DNA of 64,000 bases. Source: Corynebacterium mustelae. Lineage in GTDB: Bacteria; Actinomycetota; Actinomycetes; Mycobacteriales; Mycobacteriaceae. Numbering within the stretch: position 1 is the stretch's first letter; every line of letters begins with the position of its first letter. Positions 8,990 to 20,592 of this stretch are shown one piece after another. The notes beneath the pieces are model-generated. The model did no database searches and was not told the DNA's origin. It saw only the letters and a list, made by a program, of their open reading frames with translations. Location of the stretch: the NCBI RefSeq assembly GCF_001020985.1, contig NZ_CP011542.1, forward strand, positions 1,612,001 to 1,676,000, in the 5' to 3' direction. Both the position numbers and the translations under genes were made by a program.

Positions 8990-10141
8990 ATGGAATACCG
9001 AGAAATACGTGATGTTGCCGAAACGAGCGGAGAATTCGAGGCGTGGGCGCTCCTGGCCCGTCGGCTGGGTGCAGAGTCCACAGTTTCTTGGCCCTATGCG
9101 CTGGGCAGGGGGCATGCTTTCTGCCAATTAACCCCGCACCTGGTTAGGCAGATGGAAACGGCATACCGGAATGAATTGCACAATCAGGCGTTGTGGCTAC
9201 GGCTTTCGCCACAAGCGCGACAACATTTTCATTACGGGCTGGTAATTCGCGAAGTGGTGGCAACAACGTCGTTGGCTGGAATTTCCTATAGCCCTAAAAC
9301 TGTCGACGATGCACTGGTACTAGGGCCAGAGGCCCAACTGCCTATTCGTGAATTGGCGTCAGCATATTTCGAGCTAGCCCAGCAAGCGCATGGGCTAAAA
9401 AATCCAGTCGAGAATCTTCAGGGATTCTTTTCTGCGGTGTTTCCAACCAGGATCATTGCGGAATTTTTTCCAGCAGATTCGGATACGGGGGACATAGAAG
9501 ATGTCCTTGGGAACCTAAGCGATGTGGCGGCAACTGTTCATCCACCATGCTCTGCACTGATAACCAGCGCACTTGTGTATTTTTTGCTGCACCAGTTGAT
9601 CCCCAACGGCGGCGCTCAAGCGGCTAGGTTCTTAAGCAGTGCATTACTAACAGCTATCTTCTCACCGACAACAGCTTTACAGTTTTCGCAGGCGATTTCC
9701 TCCGATCGAGAAAAACACCAGGCGCGTCTAGTAGACGCGAGCGATGAAAGAAACCATGGTGATCTAACGCCGGTCATCGTCGATTTCGTGGGATTAGTGG
9801 TGGCAGCCCAAGAACGGATACATGAGAAGTTAGTACGCCTTACTGCGCAACTAGATCGCATCATGCCCTTAGCTATTAGCCAGAAACCAACGGAACGCAT
9901 TCTGTTTCTGGTTGCACAATCGGTGCTGTGCGGAAACGACTGGGGGATTACTTTAGAAGAGGCGACTCGATTTGTTGCCCGTGGTCCACAACAAACACGA
10001 ACCTATCTCACCGAGTTAGAAAAACAGAATTTGGTATTTCGCCCCAGGAAACGGCCACAGCGTTTTGCATTGGATTCTTTAGGCTGGACACGGTTGGAAG
10101 ATTGGGGGATCGGTCAAACAGGAACCGAAAAGTACGATTAG
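8990..10141 (+). CDS. Fic-fold protein lacking the catalytic motif, with C-terminal winged helix
   Basis: A 383-residue protein whose layout follows class II Fic proteins. Residues 91-108 (starting ATTSLAGISYS) match the inhibitory helix motif (S/T)xxxE(G/N), but the Glu is Ala96. A helical Fic-like core follows, and HQLIPNGGAQAAR (201-213) stands where active Fic enzymes have HPFxDGNGRxxR. The His and a distant Arg remain; the Asp/Glu, Asn and anion-hole spacing do not. A winged-helix-like end lies at about 318-372. Active Fic proteins AMPylate targets; this one is probably inactive in that reaction and may have a binding role. It overlaps the stop of a convergent SUKH gene. Fic fold is moderately sure; function unknown. 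Confidence 0.62.
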   Translation: MEYREIRDVAETSGEFEAWALLARRLGAESTVSWPYALGRGHAFCQLTPHLVRQMETAYRNELHNQALWLRLSPQARQHFHYGLVIREVVATTSLAGISYSPKTVDDALVLGPEAQLPIRELASAYFELAQQAHGLKNPVENLQGFFSAVFPTRIIAEFFPADSDTGDIEDVLGNLSDVAATVHPPCSALITSALVYFLLHQLIPNGGAQAARFLSSALLTAIFSPTTALQFSQAISSDREKHQARLVDASDERNHGDLTPVIVDFVGLVVAAQERIHEKLVRLTAQLDRIMPLAISQKPTERILFLVAQSVLCGNDWGITLEEATRFVARGPQQTRTYLTELEKQNLVFRPRKRPQRFALDSLGWTRLEDWGIGQTGTEKYD

Positions 10142-10626
10142 TGACGGAAACATTCCGGGTAGCTACGCGGAATTTCTGTCACTAGGAACTCGTAAAAGGA
10201 GTCTGCATATGGTGTGCAAAATTCAGGAGAAAAAGCATCAGCCACGTAGACTTTGTCCAGTGCTTTGCCTTCAATAACAGGGAAAAAGTAGCATTCGTCG
10301 CCTTCCCCGGTAACGAGAAACAGCAATTTGTCGTATTCGGTTGGATTGCCCTCACTTGAGTTGCGGTAAAAGGTGAAAATATCTTCCGGATAGTCGTCAC
10401 TAAATTCAGGTGGCGCAACTGTAAAAGTCCAGTACCCTTGCAATTTTATTGTGTCGTATTCAAGCACAAACCGTCTGAATGATTCTGGTAGCCGCACCTT
10501 ACTTTTAGCTTCAGCTTCAGTTACCCATTCAAGTTGTACCTTACTGGGGTGGAACGTGGTTTCGGCTGGTAGTTTGGCTATAAGCTGCTTTACCTGTGAA
10601 TAGTGCTCTAGGTTACCGTCGGACAT
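10138..10626 (-). CDS. SMI1/KNR4 (SUKH) family protein
   Basis: About 162 residues from ATG 10626; an ATG at 10653 would add 9. The N-terminal third has the SUKH signature (AEAKSKVRLPESFRRFVLEYD), followed by a beta-rich segment (YWTFTVAPPEF, LLFLVTGEGDECYFFPV). Bacterial SUKH proteins are often immunity proteins of polymorphic toxins, and others are general binding domains. No toxin gene is adjacent. The neighbour is the Fic-like gene, whose stop overlaps this stop by 4 bases in convergent orientation. No good ribosome binding site was seen for either start. Family fairly sure; immunity role is inference. Confidence 0.72.
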   Translation of the reverse strand: MSDGNLEHYSQVKQLIAKLPAETTFHPSKVQLEWVTEAEAKSKVRLPESFRRFVLEYDTIKLQGYWTFTVAPPEFSDDYPEDIFTFYRNSSEGNPTEYDKLLFLVTGEGDECYFFPVIEGKALDKVYVADAFSPEFCTPYADSFYEFLVTEIPRSYPECFRH

Positions 10627-10968
10627 GTTCTTGGATTTTAGTCCCACAGCCATCGATTTGAGTACTGTCTAGGCGCTGGTTTTTCTCTTCGAATGTGGCT
10701 TTGCATTTTATGCAGCATAGTGTTGGTTGGGCGGTCAATTTTTTGTTGTTAGTACGAAAAACCTTGGCCTTTCCTTGCAGTAGTGTGCATGATTTTGTGG
10801 AAGTATTACATATAATTCTCAAACGTCGCATAAAAATTATGTTTGCGGAACGGCTTGCGTGTTACGTGTTGTGAAAATTCCCAGGAAAACGCTTAATTAA
10901 GAAAAACTTCAGCGCCTTAAGTTATGAATAATTTGCAAATGCGTGCATAATTGCTAGTATTGCTTGGT
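10627..10968. other. Accessory/arg intergenic region
   Basis: About 340 AT-rich bases between the SUKH gene and argC. The left half has a minus-strand frame with two CxxC-like motifs overlapping the SUKH start; I cannot support it as a gene. The right end carries the argC promoter and candidate ArgR sites. Confidence 0.4.
10925..10960 (+). promoter_or_regulatory. argC promoter with candidate ARG boxes; likely leaderless mRNA
   Basis: TTGCAA (10933-10938), a 16-base spacer and TAGTAT (10955-10960) lie 8 bases before the argC ATG, so transcription should start at or next to the start codon. Overlapping the promoter are TGAATAATTTGCA (10925-10937) and TGCATAATTGC (10944-10954), which resemble ArgR half-sites (TGAAT/TGCAT plus AT-rich centre). 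ArgR is encoded in the same cluster, so repression by promoter occlusion is expected. Confidence 0.6.
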
Positions 10969-12012
10969 ATGTCGATCAAGGTAGCGGTAGCGGGAGCGTC
11001 TGGTTACGCAGGCGGTGAGATTTTACGGTTGTTACTCACACATCCTTTGTATCAGTCAGGTGAAATTGAAATAGGTTGTCTTGCTGGTGCTTCAACAGCG
11101 GGGGAATCGGTGGCACGACTTATGCCACATTTGGTGGATCTTGCTGGTCGAGAGATCGAGCCAACTGATCCAAAGGTGCTGGCTGGGCATGACGTCGTCT
11201 TTTTGGGATTGCCGCATGGTCATTCCGCAGAAATCGCCAAGCAACTTCCACCAGAGGTACTTGTGATCGATTGTGCGGCCGACTTTCGGCTCCGCAACGA
11301 ACAGGATTGGGTGAAATTCTATGGTTCTAGCTATTCCGGTAGCTGGCCTTATGGGATCCCAGAGTTGCCCGGAAATCGGGAAGTATTAGCCAAATCGAAA
11401 CGTATTGCAGTACCCGGTTGTTTTCCGACGGGCGCTACTTTTGCCATGTTGCCAGCAATCGTCAATGATTTAGTCCTACCTGACCTTAATTTTGTATCCA
11501 TCACTGGGGTGTCTGGCGGTGGGAAGAAAGCAAGCGTTGGACTATTGGGATCGGAAACCATGGGTTCCCTTAAGGCGTATAATACCGCGGGCAAACATCG
11601 CCATAATCCTGAAATTAAACAAAACCTTCAGGCCTTCTGCGATAGCGAAGTGTCGGTTAGTTTTACTCCGGTGTTGGCACCGTTACCACGGGGGATACTC
11701 ACTACTGCCTCAGCTCCGTTAAAAGCACCATTGACTTCCCACGAGGCTCGGAATATCTATAACGAATTTTATCGATCAGAGCCATTTGTATATCTTGTGC
11801 CAGATGGCGAACAGCCACAAACCCAGAATGTTCTGGGCTCGAATATGTGCCATCTGCAGGTGGAGGTCGATCACGCAGCCAATAAACTGCTGGTGACTAC
11901 CGCGATAGATAATTTAACAAAAGGAACCGCTGGTGCAGCGGTGCAATGCATGAACATCGCATTAGGCTTCGAAGAAACTGCTGGTTTGCCGCGTAATGCT
12001 GTGGCACCCTGA
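10969..12012 (+). CDS. argC: N-acetyl-gamma-glutamyl-phosphate reductase
   Basis: A 347-residue enzyme for the third step of arginine synthesis: NADPH-dependent reduction of N-acetylglutamyl phosphate to the semialdehyde. The NADP-binding motif is [19 protein letters not shown] (5-23). The catalytic Cys151 is in [12 protein letters not shown], and the semialdehyde-dehydrogenase-type C-terminal domain is complete. ATG 10969 is chosen over the TTG at 10951 because the -10 box lies between them. It is the first gene of argCJBDFR-GH. Confidence 0.97.
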   Translation: MSIKVAVAGASGYAGGEILRLLLTHPLYQSGEIEIGCLAGASTAGESVARLMPHLVDLAGREIEPTDPKVLAGHDVVFLGLPHGHSAEIAKQLPPEVLVIDCAADFRLRNEQDWVKFYGSSYSGSWPYGIPELPGNREVLAKSKRIAVPGCFPTGATFAMLPAIVNDLVLPDLNFVSITGVSGGGKKASVGLLGSETMGSLKAYNTAGKHRHNPEIKQNLQAFCDSEVSVSFTPVLAPLPRGILTTASAPLKAPLTSHEARNIYNEFYRSEPFVYLVPDGEQPQTQNVLGSNMCHLQVEVDHAANKLLVTTAIDNLTKGTAGAAVQCMNIALGFEETAGLPRNAVAP

Positions 12013-12064
12013 GCCTTTTCAACATTGAAGTTTTTACACGCCAGAAATTATGAACGGATAACCG

Positions 12065-13213
12065 ATGATTACCGAACCACGTGGATTTGCAGCGGCTGGA
12101 ACGACCGCAGGGATCAAGCCGTCCGGCAAGCCAGACATGGCTTTAGTAGTAAATGAGGGCCCTAAATTCGCAGCGGCAGCAGTTTTTACCCGGAATAGGG
12201 TCGTTGCGGCACCAGTCAAACTATCCCGATCCGCAATTGAAGATGGCCAATTACGTGCGGTCATCTTCAATTCGGGCAACGCCAATGCTTGTACCGGAGC
12301 GGTCGGCGAGCAAAATTGTGAAATGACAATAAAGAAAGTTGCCGATACTTTAGGATTTAATTTCCTTGATGTTGCTGCCTGTTCTACTGGGCTTATTGGG
12401 GATCAATTGCCGATGGACAAGGTACTGGCGGGCGTCGAAAAGCTTATCCCTGCGCTTGGTGCCAAGGGCGAAGAAGCGGCAGTAGCAATCATGACAACCG
12501 ACACGGTGCACAAACAAGCCATTGTTTGTGCAGACGGATGGTCGGTGGCAGGTATGGGCAAAGGAGTTGGGATGATGGCGCCAAGTCTAGCGACAATGCT
12601 TGTGTGCCTTACAACCGATGCCGACGTGCCCAGTGAAATGCTAGATGAAGCATTGCGGAAAGCTACTGCGACAACCTTCGATTGCATCGATATTGATGGT
12701 TCTACCTCGACGAACGATACCGTCATCCTTATGGCGTCTGGTGCTTCTGGAAAAAGCCCTACTCAAGCCGAATTAGACGCAGCGGTATTCGCAGTTTGTG
12801 ATGACTTAGCTGCGCAAATGCAAGCAGATGCGGAGGGGGTGACCAAGCGGGTAACTATTACTGTCACTGGCACCACGACCGACGAAATGGCGCACAATGC
12901 CGCTCGAACAGTCGCTCGGGATAATTTGTTTAAATGCGCAATGTTTGGTTCCGACCCAAACTGGGGTAGAACCCTCGCCGCGGTGGGGATGGCCGACGCT
13001 GATATGGACGCGGAAAACATAGCTGTTTATTTCAACAACCAAGCAGTATGTCTTAATTCCAGTGGAACTCCAGAAGCACGATCTGTCGATCTCACGGGGG
13101 CAGACATTGATGTCCACATAGATCTTGGAACTGGAGGAACGGGTGTCGCGAAAGTGCGAACCACCGATCTTTCGCTCCAGTACGTTGACTTTAATTCCGC
13201 GTATTCCACTTAA
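12065..13213 (+). CDS. argJ: Glutamate N-acetyltransferase / ornithine acetyltransferase
   Basis: A 382-residue ArgJ precursor that cleaves itself into alpha and beta chains. The site is Ala176-Thr177 in [13 protein letters not shown], the new N-terminal Thr being the nucleophile. It transfers acetyl from N-acetylornithine to glutamate, closing the acetyl cycle; some ArgJ proteins also use acetyl-CoA. The substrate motif [10 protein letters not shown] (69-78) is present. It starts 52 bases after argC. Confidence 0.96.
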   Translation: MITEPRGFAAAGTTAGIKPSGKPDMALVVNEGPKFAAAAVFTRNRVVAAPVKLSRSAIEDGQLRAVIFNSGNANACTGAVGEQNCEMTIKKVADTLGFNFLDVAACSTGLIGDQLPMDKVLAGVEKLIPALGAKGEEAAVAIMTTDTVHKQAIVCADGWSVAGMGKGVGMMAPSLATMLVCLTTDADVPSEMLDEALRKATATTFDCIDIDGSTSTNDTVILMASGASGKSPTQAELDAAVFAVCDDLAAQMQADAEGVTKRVTITVTGTTTDEMAHNAARTVARDNLFKCAMFGSDPNWGRTLAAVGMADADMDAENIAVYFNNQAVCLNSSGTPEARSVDLTGADIDVHIDLGTGGTGVAKVRTTDLSLQYVDFNSAYST

Positions 13214-13250
13214 CCGTAAAACCTATACTTCAGATTTTCGGAAGCAGATG

Positions 13251-14177
13251 ATGAACGATCTCAACCCCCAAAAACGTGCCACAGTTCTTGCTGAAGCATT
13301 ACCCTGGCTGCAACACCTACGCGACAAAATCGTCGTCGTGAAATACGGCGGCAATGCGATGGTAGATGACGATTTAAAGGCGGCATTCGCTGCTGACATG
13401 GTCTTCTTACGCACGGTGGGTGCGAAACCGGTCGTGGTTCACGGCGGTGGGCCGCAAATATCCCAAATGTTGGCGAGATTAGGGTTAGAAGGTGAGTTCC
13501 TCGGGGGGTTTCGGGTAACTACCCCCGAAGTGATGGATATTGTGCGGATGGTTCTTTTTGGGCAAGTTGGTCGTGACTTGGTCGGGTTGATCAATTCGCA
13601 TGGCCCCTATGCTGTAGGGACCTCAGGAGAAGACGCGGGTTTATTCACGGCTGCAAAACGGCTTGTTGAAGTTGACGGTGAATTAACCGACATCGGTTTG
13701 GTTGGTGACATAGTTAGCGTCGATGCAAGCAGTTTGATGGACATTATTGAGGCAGGAAGAATTCCTGTCGTGTCTACGATCGCACCAGGTCAAGACGGAG
13801 AAATATATAATATTAACGCGGATACGGCGGCGGGGGCGCTTGCTTCGGCATTGGGTGCAGAACGTTTACTAATTCTTACAAATGTAGAAGGTTTATATAC
13901 CAATTGGCCCGATAAATCTTCAATAATTTCTCAGACTTCCGTGAGTGAACTCAAAGAAATGCTTCCAATTTTGGATTCCGGGATGATTCCAAAAATGGAG
14001 TCTTGCATGCGATCGGTCGAGGAAGGAGTGCGTGCCGCGCATGTTATTGATGGTCGAATCGCGCACTCAGTTTTATTAGAACTTTTAACAGCTGGTGGTA
14101 TCGGGACTATGGTTGTTCCTGATGATGTTGTTGCTGATTCCAGTAACCCCACCATTTATCGGGAATCCCAGGATTAA
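13251..14177 (+). CDS. argB: Acetylglutamate kinase
   Basis: A 308-residue amino-acid kinase that phosphorylates N-acetylglutamate, usually the arginine-inhibited step. Motifs: [15 protein letters not shown] (phosphate loop), [11 protein letters not shown] (substrate) and [20 protein letters not shown] (ATP side). Two tandem ATGs occur at 13248 and 13251; GGAAG at 13240-13244 is better spaced for the second. It begins 37 bases after argJ. Confidence 0.97.
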   Translation: MNDLNPQKRATVLAEALPWLQHLRDKIVVVKYGGNAMVDDDLKAAFAADMVFLRTVGAKPVVVHGGGPQISQMLARLGLEGEFLGGFRVTTPEVMDIVRMVLFGQVGRDLVGLINSHGPYAVGTSGEDAGLFTAAKRLVEVDGELTDIGLVGDIVSVDASSLMDIIEAGRIPVVSTIAPGQDGEIYNINADTAAGALASALGAERLLILTNVEGLYTNWPDKSSIISQTSVSELKEMLPILDSGMIPKMESCMRSVEEGVRAAHVIDGRIAHSVLLELLTAGGIGTMVVPDDVVADSSNPTIYRESQD

Positions 14178-14192
14178 AGTGAGGACTACGCT

Positions 14193-15506
14193 GTGACCAA
14201 TTCTGACAATCTTGCGCACTGGCAAGAAGTAATTATGGATACCTACGGAGCACCAAAAATTGAGGTTGTTTCCGCACTCGGTTCGGTTATCGAGGATTCA
14301 GAAGGGCGTAAACACATCGACCTTCTTGCAGGGATCGCAGTTAATGCTCTCGGGCATGCGCACCCTACGATAATCAAGGCTGTTACGGATCAAATCTCTA
14401 GATTCGGGCACGTATCCAACCTCATGGCTTCGGCACCCGTGATCGATTTGGCAACGGAATTGATAAAACGGTTCTCCTTAAGCTGCGCAGCTGATGCAAA
14501 CGAGGCAATCGAAATTGCAGGTGAATCACGGGTTTTCTTCTGTAATTCGGGAGCAGAAGCGAACGAAGCCGCGTTGAAGATTGCCAGGCTGACTGGTCGC
14601 AGCAGGATCCTGGCCGCGGAAAATGGTTTCCACGGCAGAACCATGGGAGCGCTGTCGCTCACTGGACAATCGGAAAAGCGGCAGCCATTTTACCCGTTGC
14701 TTATGGGCGTGCAGTTCTATCCCTATGGTGACATTGATTATTTGCGCAAGATGGTGGAAATAGACGCCAACGACGTTGCAGCAATCTTCATCGAACCGAT
14801 TCAAGGCGAAACAGGTGTTATTCCTGCACCTGAGGGATTCTTGCGCGAGGTTCGGTCACTTTGCGACGAATTTGGGATTCTCATGGTTGTTGATGAAGTA
14901 CAAACAGGTGTTGGTAGGACCGGAAAATTCTTTGCCTTCCAACATGAGGGAATCCGCCCGGATATTGTCACCATGGCTAAAGGGCTAGGTGGTGGATTAC
15001 CAATAGGCGCATGTCTGGCGTCCGGACCAGCAGCAACACTGCTGGCACCGGGGCAGCATGGTACAACCTTTGGCGGCAATCCGGTATCCTGCGCCGCCGG
15101 AAATGCACTGATAAAAGTTGTAGACGATAACTTCTGCACCACAGTTGCCAATCGCGGTGTTATTCTTGCCGAGCTGGCAGCCAACCTGCCCGGGGTAGTG
15201 GAGGTACGTGGTAAAGGCCTTATGCTGGGGGTTGTTTTTGAGCATCCAATTGCAAAGGAACTTGCGGCACGCGGAACGGACTACGGGGTTATCATCAATG
15301 CCCCAACCGAATACGTGCTTCGGTTGACCCCGCCGTTGATTATCAGCGAATTTGAGATGCAGGAAGCAACCAAGCGCCTTACTTCTTTGATCACAGACGT
15401 CTTAGAAGCTTATTTGGCGGAAAATGCTGCGGTTGAAGATTCTGAAAGTGATTCCGAAGAAGCAATCCTCGAGGGGGAGTTCATTCCCCAGGAAGCTGAA
15501 GAATAA
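14193..15506 (+). CDS. argD: Acetylornithine aminotransferase with an acidic C-terminal extension
   Basis: A 437-residue class III PLP aminotransferase that converts N-acetylglutamate semialdehyde to N-acetylornithine. The PLP motif is [20 protein letters not shown], the cofactor Asp is in [13 protein letters not shown], and the Schiff-base Lys is in [13 protein letters not shown]. Start is GTG. Bacterial ArgD proteins are usually near 390-400 residues; this one has a tail of about 30 acidic residues (from [15 protein letters not shown] to the end) plus a short insertion near residue 92. The stop overlaps the argF start (TAATG). Confidence 0.95.
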   Translation: MTNSDNLAHWQEVIMDTYGAPKIEVVSALGSVIEDSEGRKHIDLLAGIAVNALGHAHPTIIKAVTDQISRFGHVSNLMASAPVIDLATELIKRFSLSCAADANEAIEIAGESRVFFCNSGAEANEAALKIARLTGRSRILAAENGFHGRTMGALSLTGQSEKRQPFYPLLMGVQFYPYGDIDYLRKMVEIDANDVAAIFIEPIQGETGVIPAPEGFLREVRSLCDEFGILMVVDEVQTGVGRTGKFFAFQHEGIRPDIVTMAKGLGGGLPIGACLASGPAATLLAPGQHGTTFGGNPVSCAAGNALIKVVDDNFCTTVANRGVILAELAANLPGVVEVRGKGLMLGVVFEHPIAKELAARGTDYGVIINAPTEYVLRLTPPLIISEFEMQEATKRLTSLITDVLEAYLAENAAVEDSESDSEEAILEGEFIPQEAEE

Positions 15507-16516
15507 TGACCACTCGTATTTCTATTGACGGATCAACTGCCGGATCGCCGGCGGTAATCAATGGCGTTCGGCATTTTTTAGCCGATGATCATTTATCACC
15601 ACGCGAACAGGCTGAAGTCTTAGAACTAGCAATTGCCCTTAAATCCGACCCGTTTTCCCATAGGCCATTTGAGGGACCACAATCCGTTGCGGTTTTATTT
15701 GATAAGACATCAACCCGGACTCGGTTCTCGTTTGCGACGGGTATCGGCCATCTTGGTGGCAACCCAATTGTTGTAGATTCTGGAAATACTCAATTAGGTA
15801 AGGGCGAAACCCTGACCGATACCGCTGCACTTCTGTCAGCGAATTGTGCAGCTATTGTGTGGCGAACCTACGCGCACCAAAATTTCCTGGAGATGGCGAA
15901 AACAGCCACGGTTCCGATTATCAACAGTCTGTGTGATGATTTTCATCCGTGTCAGATTTTGGCGGACCTGCAAACCGTCGTCGAAAAGCTCTGCCCGGAA
16001 ACAGGACCGGCTGGCCTGTCTGGAATTAAAGCGGTGTATCTCGGTGACGGCGATAACAATATGGCTAATTCATATATGTTGGGCTTTGCAACCGCAGGTA
16101 TTGACATCACGATCATCGCACCTACAGGTTTTCAACCTCGCCAGGAGTTCGTTGATCGGGCACAGCGACGTGCAACCGAGACCGGTGCTACGGTACAGGT
16201 CACCGACAATATTGAAGCTGTTACGGATGCGCACGTTGTTATCACTGATACCTGGGTTTCGATGGGGATGGAGAACGACGGTCTGGATCGAAAGACCCCA
16301 TTCTTGCCGTATCAGGTAAATGATGAAATTATGAAGAAGGCGCATAATAGTGCAATTTTTATGCATTGCTTGCCCGCATACCGTGGTAACGAGGTAACCG
16401 CTTCAGTAATTGACGGACCGCAGTCCGTTGTTTACGACGAGCAGGCTAATCGACTCCACGCTCAGAAAGCACTTTTAGTATGGCTCATGGAACATCAACC
16501 AGAGGTAGGTGAGTAA
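15506..16516 (+). CDS. argF: Ornithine carbamoyltransferase
   Basis: A 336-residue enzyme forming citrulline from ornithine and carbamoyl phosphate. Carbamoyl phosphate motif STRTRFSF, ornithine-side motif [13 protein letters not shown] and C-terminal [11 protein letters not shown] are all present. ATG overlaps the argD stop by one base and the stop directly abuts the argR ATG, so argD-argF-argR are tightly coupled. Confidence 0.97.
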   Translation: MTTRISIDGSTAGSPAVINGVRHFLADDHLSPREQAEVLELAIALKSDPFSHRPFEGPQSVAVLFDKTSTRTRFSFATGIGHLGGNPIVVDSGNTQLGKGETLTDTAALLSANCAAIVWRTYAHQNFLEMAKTATVPIINSLCDDFHPCQILADLQTVVEKLCPETGPAGLSGIKAVYLGDGDNNMANSYMLGFATAGIDITIIAPTGFQPRQEFVDRAQRRATETGATVQVTDNIEAVTDAHVVITDTWVSMGMENDGLDRKTPFLPYQVNDEIMKKAHNSAIFMHCLPAYRGNEVTASVIDGPQSVVYDEQANRLHAQKALLVWLMEHQPEVGE

Positions 16517-16996
16517 ATGAATAACAGTCCGATCACTCGGACGGTCCGCCAGGCCCTAATCCTCGATTTGTTGGAACAAAATCTTGTTTCCAGCCAAATG
16601 CAACTAAGCGAGCTTTTGAAAGAGAAAGGTGTCGAAATTACCCAGGGCACACTTTCTCGAGATCTAGATGAACTCGGCGCTAAGAAAGTGCGCCCAGAAA
16701 ATGGTCGCGCGTTTTACGCTGTCGGAAGCGTTGAAGAAACAACGGTTCCGATCAGCGTTGGTACACGAGAAAAACTGCGGAAAATGCTGGATGACCTTTT
16801 GGTGTCTTCAGATTATTCCGGGAATATTGCTGTTTTGCGAACCCCGCCGGGGGCAGCGGCTTTCCTTGCCAGCTTTATCGATCGGGTAGGGATGGATGAA
16901 GTTGTAGGCACTATCGCAGGTGACGATACCGTTTTTGTTCTAGCGCGTGACCCAATGTCTGGAAGGGAATTGGCGGCGATGCTGAGTAATCGCTAG
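16517..16996 (+). CDS. argR: Arginine repressor
   Basis: A 159-residue ArgR. The N-terminal winged helix (about 8-75; [20 protein letters not shown] is the recognition region) binds ARG boxes. The C-terminal hexamerisation and arginine-binding domain includes [16 protein letters not shown]. With arginine bound it represses arginine synthesis; the candidate operator before argC is the likely target. It sits between argF and argG, as in other corynebacteria. Confidence 0.96.
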   Translation: MNNSPITRTVRQALILDLLEQNLVSSQMQLSELLKEKGVEITQGTLSRDLDELGAKKVRPENGRAFYAVGSVEETTVPISVGTREKLRKMLDDLLVSSDYSGNIAVLRTPPGAAAFLASFIDRVGMDEVVGTIAGDDTVFVLARDPMSGRELAAMLSNR

Positions 16997-17120
16997 ATAA
17001 CCCTTTTCATGATTTTTCCAGCTACCGGGTTAACGCGGCTAACCTAGCGGTTTTTGTGGTAGCTGACGCTACATGTGTTACTTATTAAAGTTTCAATCTG
17101 TTTTTCATAGGAGTTGTTTC

Positions 17121-18317
17121 ATGACCAATCGTGTCGTTCTTGCATATTCTGGCGGCCTAGATACCTCAGTCGCTATTCCGTATTTGGCGAAGATGACCGG
17201 CGGCGAAGTAGTTGCTGTTTCGCTTGACCTCGGCCAAGGCGGCGAAGACATGGAATCAGTGCGGCAACGGGCGCTGGACTGCGGCGCGGTCGAATCCATC
17301 GTCATTGACGCCAAAGATGAGTTTGCCAATGAATACTGCTTGCCAACGATCAAGGCAAACGGCATGTACATGAAGCAATACCCACTTTTGTCTGCTATTT
17401 CGCGCCCATTGATTGTCAAGCACCTAGTCGACGCCGCAAAAGAATTTGGGGGCACCCATGTTTCCCATGGCTGTACTGGCAAAGGCAACGACCAGGTTCG
17501 TTTCGAAGTCGGTTTCCGCTCCTTAAACCCAGACCTGGAAATCATCGCACCTGCTCGTGACTATGCTTGGACCCGGGATAAGGCGATCGCGTTTGCCGAA
17601 GAAATCAATCTACCTATTGAACAGTCGAAGAAGTCGCCGTTTTCCATCGACCAAAATGTATGGGGTAGGGCAGTAGAAACCGGCTTCCTTGAGGATCTGT
17701 GGAACCCACCTACTAAAGACCTCTATGCATATACCGAGGACCCAGCTTTAGGTAATGCGCCAGATGAGGTAATCATTTCGTTCAAGGCTGGGGTGCCAGT
17801 TGCGATTGATGGGCGTCCAGTAACCGTGCTGGAAGCAATCGAAGAAATGAACCGTCGGGCAGGCGCGCAAGGCGTTGGCCGACTCGACATGGTGGAGGAC
17901 CGGTTGGTCGGTATTAAATCCCGCGAGGTGTATGAAGCCCCGGGTGCAATAGCTTTGATCACGGCGCATGAAGCATTAGAAGACGTCACTGTCGAACGCG
18001 AGTTAGCGCGCTACAAGCGGCTTATCGACGCCCGGTGGTCCGAGGAAGTCTATGATGGCTTGTGGTTTGGGCCGTTGAAGCGTTCCCTTGATGCCTTTAT
18101 CGAATCCACTCAAGAGCATGTCACCGGCGATATTCGCATGGTCTTGCATGCTGGTAACTGCGTGGTTAATGGCCGCAGGTCCGATCATTCTCTCTATGAC
18201 TTCAACTTGGCCACCTACGACACCGGTGATACTTTCGACCAGACATTGGCGAAGGGCTTCGTCGAACTACACGGATTATCCTCCAAGATCGCGAACCGCC
18301 GCGACCGCGAAGCTTAA
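17121..18317 (+). CDS. argG: Argininosuccinate synthase
   Basis: A 398-residue ATP pyrophosphatase-type ligase joining citrulline and aspartate. ATP motif [13 protein letters not shown] at residues 7-19 and substrate motif [13 protein letters not shown] are intact. AGGAG lies 7 bases before ATG 17121. A 124-base gap after argR suggests its own promoter, though I could not fix one. Confidence 0.97.
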   Translation: MTNRVVLAYSGGLDTSVAIPYLAKMTGGEVVAVSLDLGQGGEDMESVRQRALDCGAVESIVIDAKDEFANEYCLPTIKANGMYMKQYPLLSAISRPLIVKHLVDAAKEFGGTHVSHGCTGKGNDQVRFEVGFRSLNPDLEIIAPARDYAWTRDKAIAFAEEINLPIEQSKKSPFSIDQNVWGRAVETGFLEDLWNPPTKDLYAYTEDPALGNAPDEVIISFKAGVPVAIDGRPVTVLEAIEEMNRRAGAQGVGRLDMVEDRLVGIKSREVYEAPGAIALITAHEALEDVTVERELARYKRLIDARWSEEVYDGLWFGPLKRSLDAFIESTQEHVTGDIRMVLHAGNCVVNGRRSDHSLYDFNLATYDTGDTFDQTLAKGFVELHGLSSKIANRRDREA

Positions 18318-18348
18318 AGCCTAACGCTAAAAGTTGTGCATTACATTA

Positions 18349-19852
<1,504 letters not shown>

Positions 19853-19896
19853 TCGTGATCCAGGCTAAGGCTGTGTAACACAATCGATGTGAAAAC

Positions 19897-19948
19897 AACC
19901 ACTCAAATTTTTGGTTCTAAAACCGATTATTTGAGTGGTTTTACATTT
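19897..19948 (+). terminator. Terminator after argH
   Basis: AACCACTCAAAT (19897-19908) pairs with ATTTGAGTGGTT (19929-19940). The loop can form an inner GGTT/AACC stem, and TTACATTT follows. Confidence 0.8.
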
Positions 19949-19978
19949 ACACTGCAATATGTCAAAAGGAGAGTATAG

Positions 19979-20512
19979 ATGAATCATAGTTTGCTTAACG
20001 ACGCGCAACTGTGGCGTGGTCGACTCGACGCCTATGGTGCTGCGACGGCAGCTCCAGATCACCTTCGGTCATTGCTAGGTGACGATGATCAGGCGATTGC
20101 CTCTGCGCTGCACTATTTAGATAGCGCCATTGTCCATCAGTCAACGGTCTCTCATGCGGCCACCCCGGTTCTTGATTTTCTTGTGGACGCCTTGAAAGGC
20201 GGGGAAATCACGAATGAGAACGCCCGCACTGGAGTTATCGATTTTCTTACCTATCTTGGCGAATCCTTGCGCGATGCCAGTGGCCAGGATTACGGAGATG
20301 TTGAAATAGACCAAGAGTTGTATAACGAATTTCTCGCACTTGAGGACGCATCGGAGGTCGAAGAGTTCATGGAAGGCGAAGGCCTCGACTTATTTGAGCA
20401 AGTGTACTCACTTGCATATAAGGAATGTTCAGCAAAGAAAGACGAAGTTATTACTGTATTGGCAGCGATTCCGGGTACGGAAAACGTGGTTGCCGAATGG
20501 GAACGCGTTTAG
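19979..20512 (+). CDS. HEAT-repeat-like hypothetical protein
   Basis: A 177-residue acidic, helical protein. The first 110 residues read as HEAT-like helix pairs (LWRGRLDAYGAATAAP, HYLDSAIVHQSTVSHAATPV, FLVDALKGGEI). The rest is acidic and helical. A similar WRGR..AYGAA...P and HQSTVS.AT.P pattern occurs in actinobacterial HEAT-like proteins of unknown role, some near immunity-type genes. A ribosome binding site (AAAGGAGAG) precedes ATG 19979. It is followed after 80 bases by a DUF4253 gene in a pocket between argH and tyrS. No function is assigned. Confidence 0.72.
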   Translation: MNHSLLNDAQLWRGRLDAYGAATAAPDHLRSLLGDDDQAIASALHYLDSAIVHQSTVSHAATPVLDFLVDALKGGEITNENARTGVIDFLTYLGESLRDASGQDYGDVEIDQELYNEFLALEDASEVEEFMEGEGLDLFEQVYSLAYKECSAKKDEVITVLAAIPGTENVVAEWERV

Positions 20513-20592
20513 TGATATAGCAAGGAAAACATCAAATCAAGCTGAATTGGGCGGGCTTTTAACGCTGGCTGTTTCAGTTTGCATGTACAAAT

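Noticed and set aside
10613..10831. 72-codon minus-strand frame with CxxC-like motifs
   Set aside because: It overlaps the start of the SUKH gene in another frame and matches no family I know; at best a remnant.
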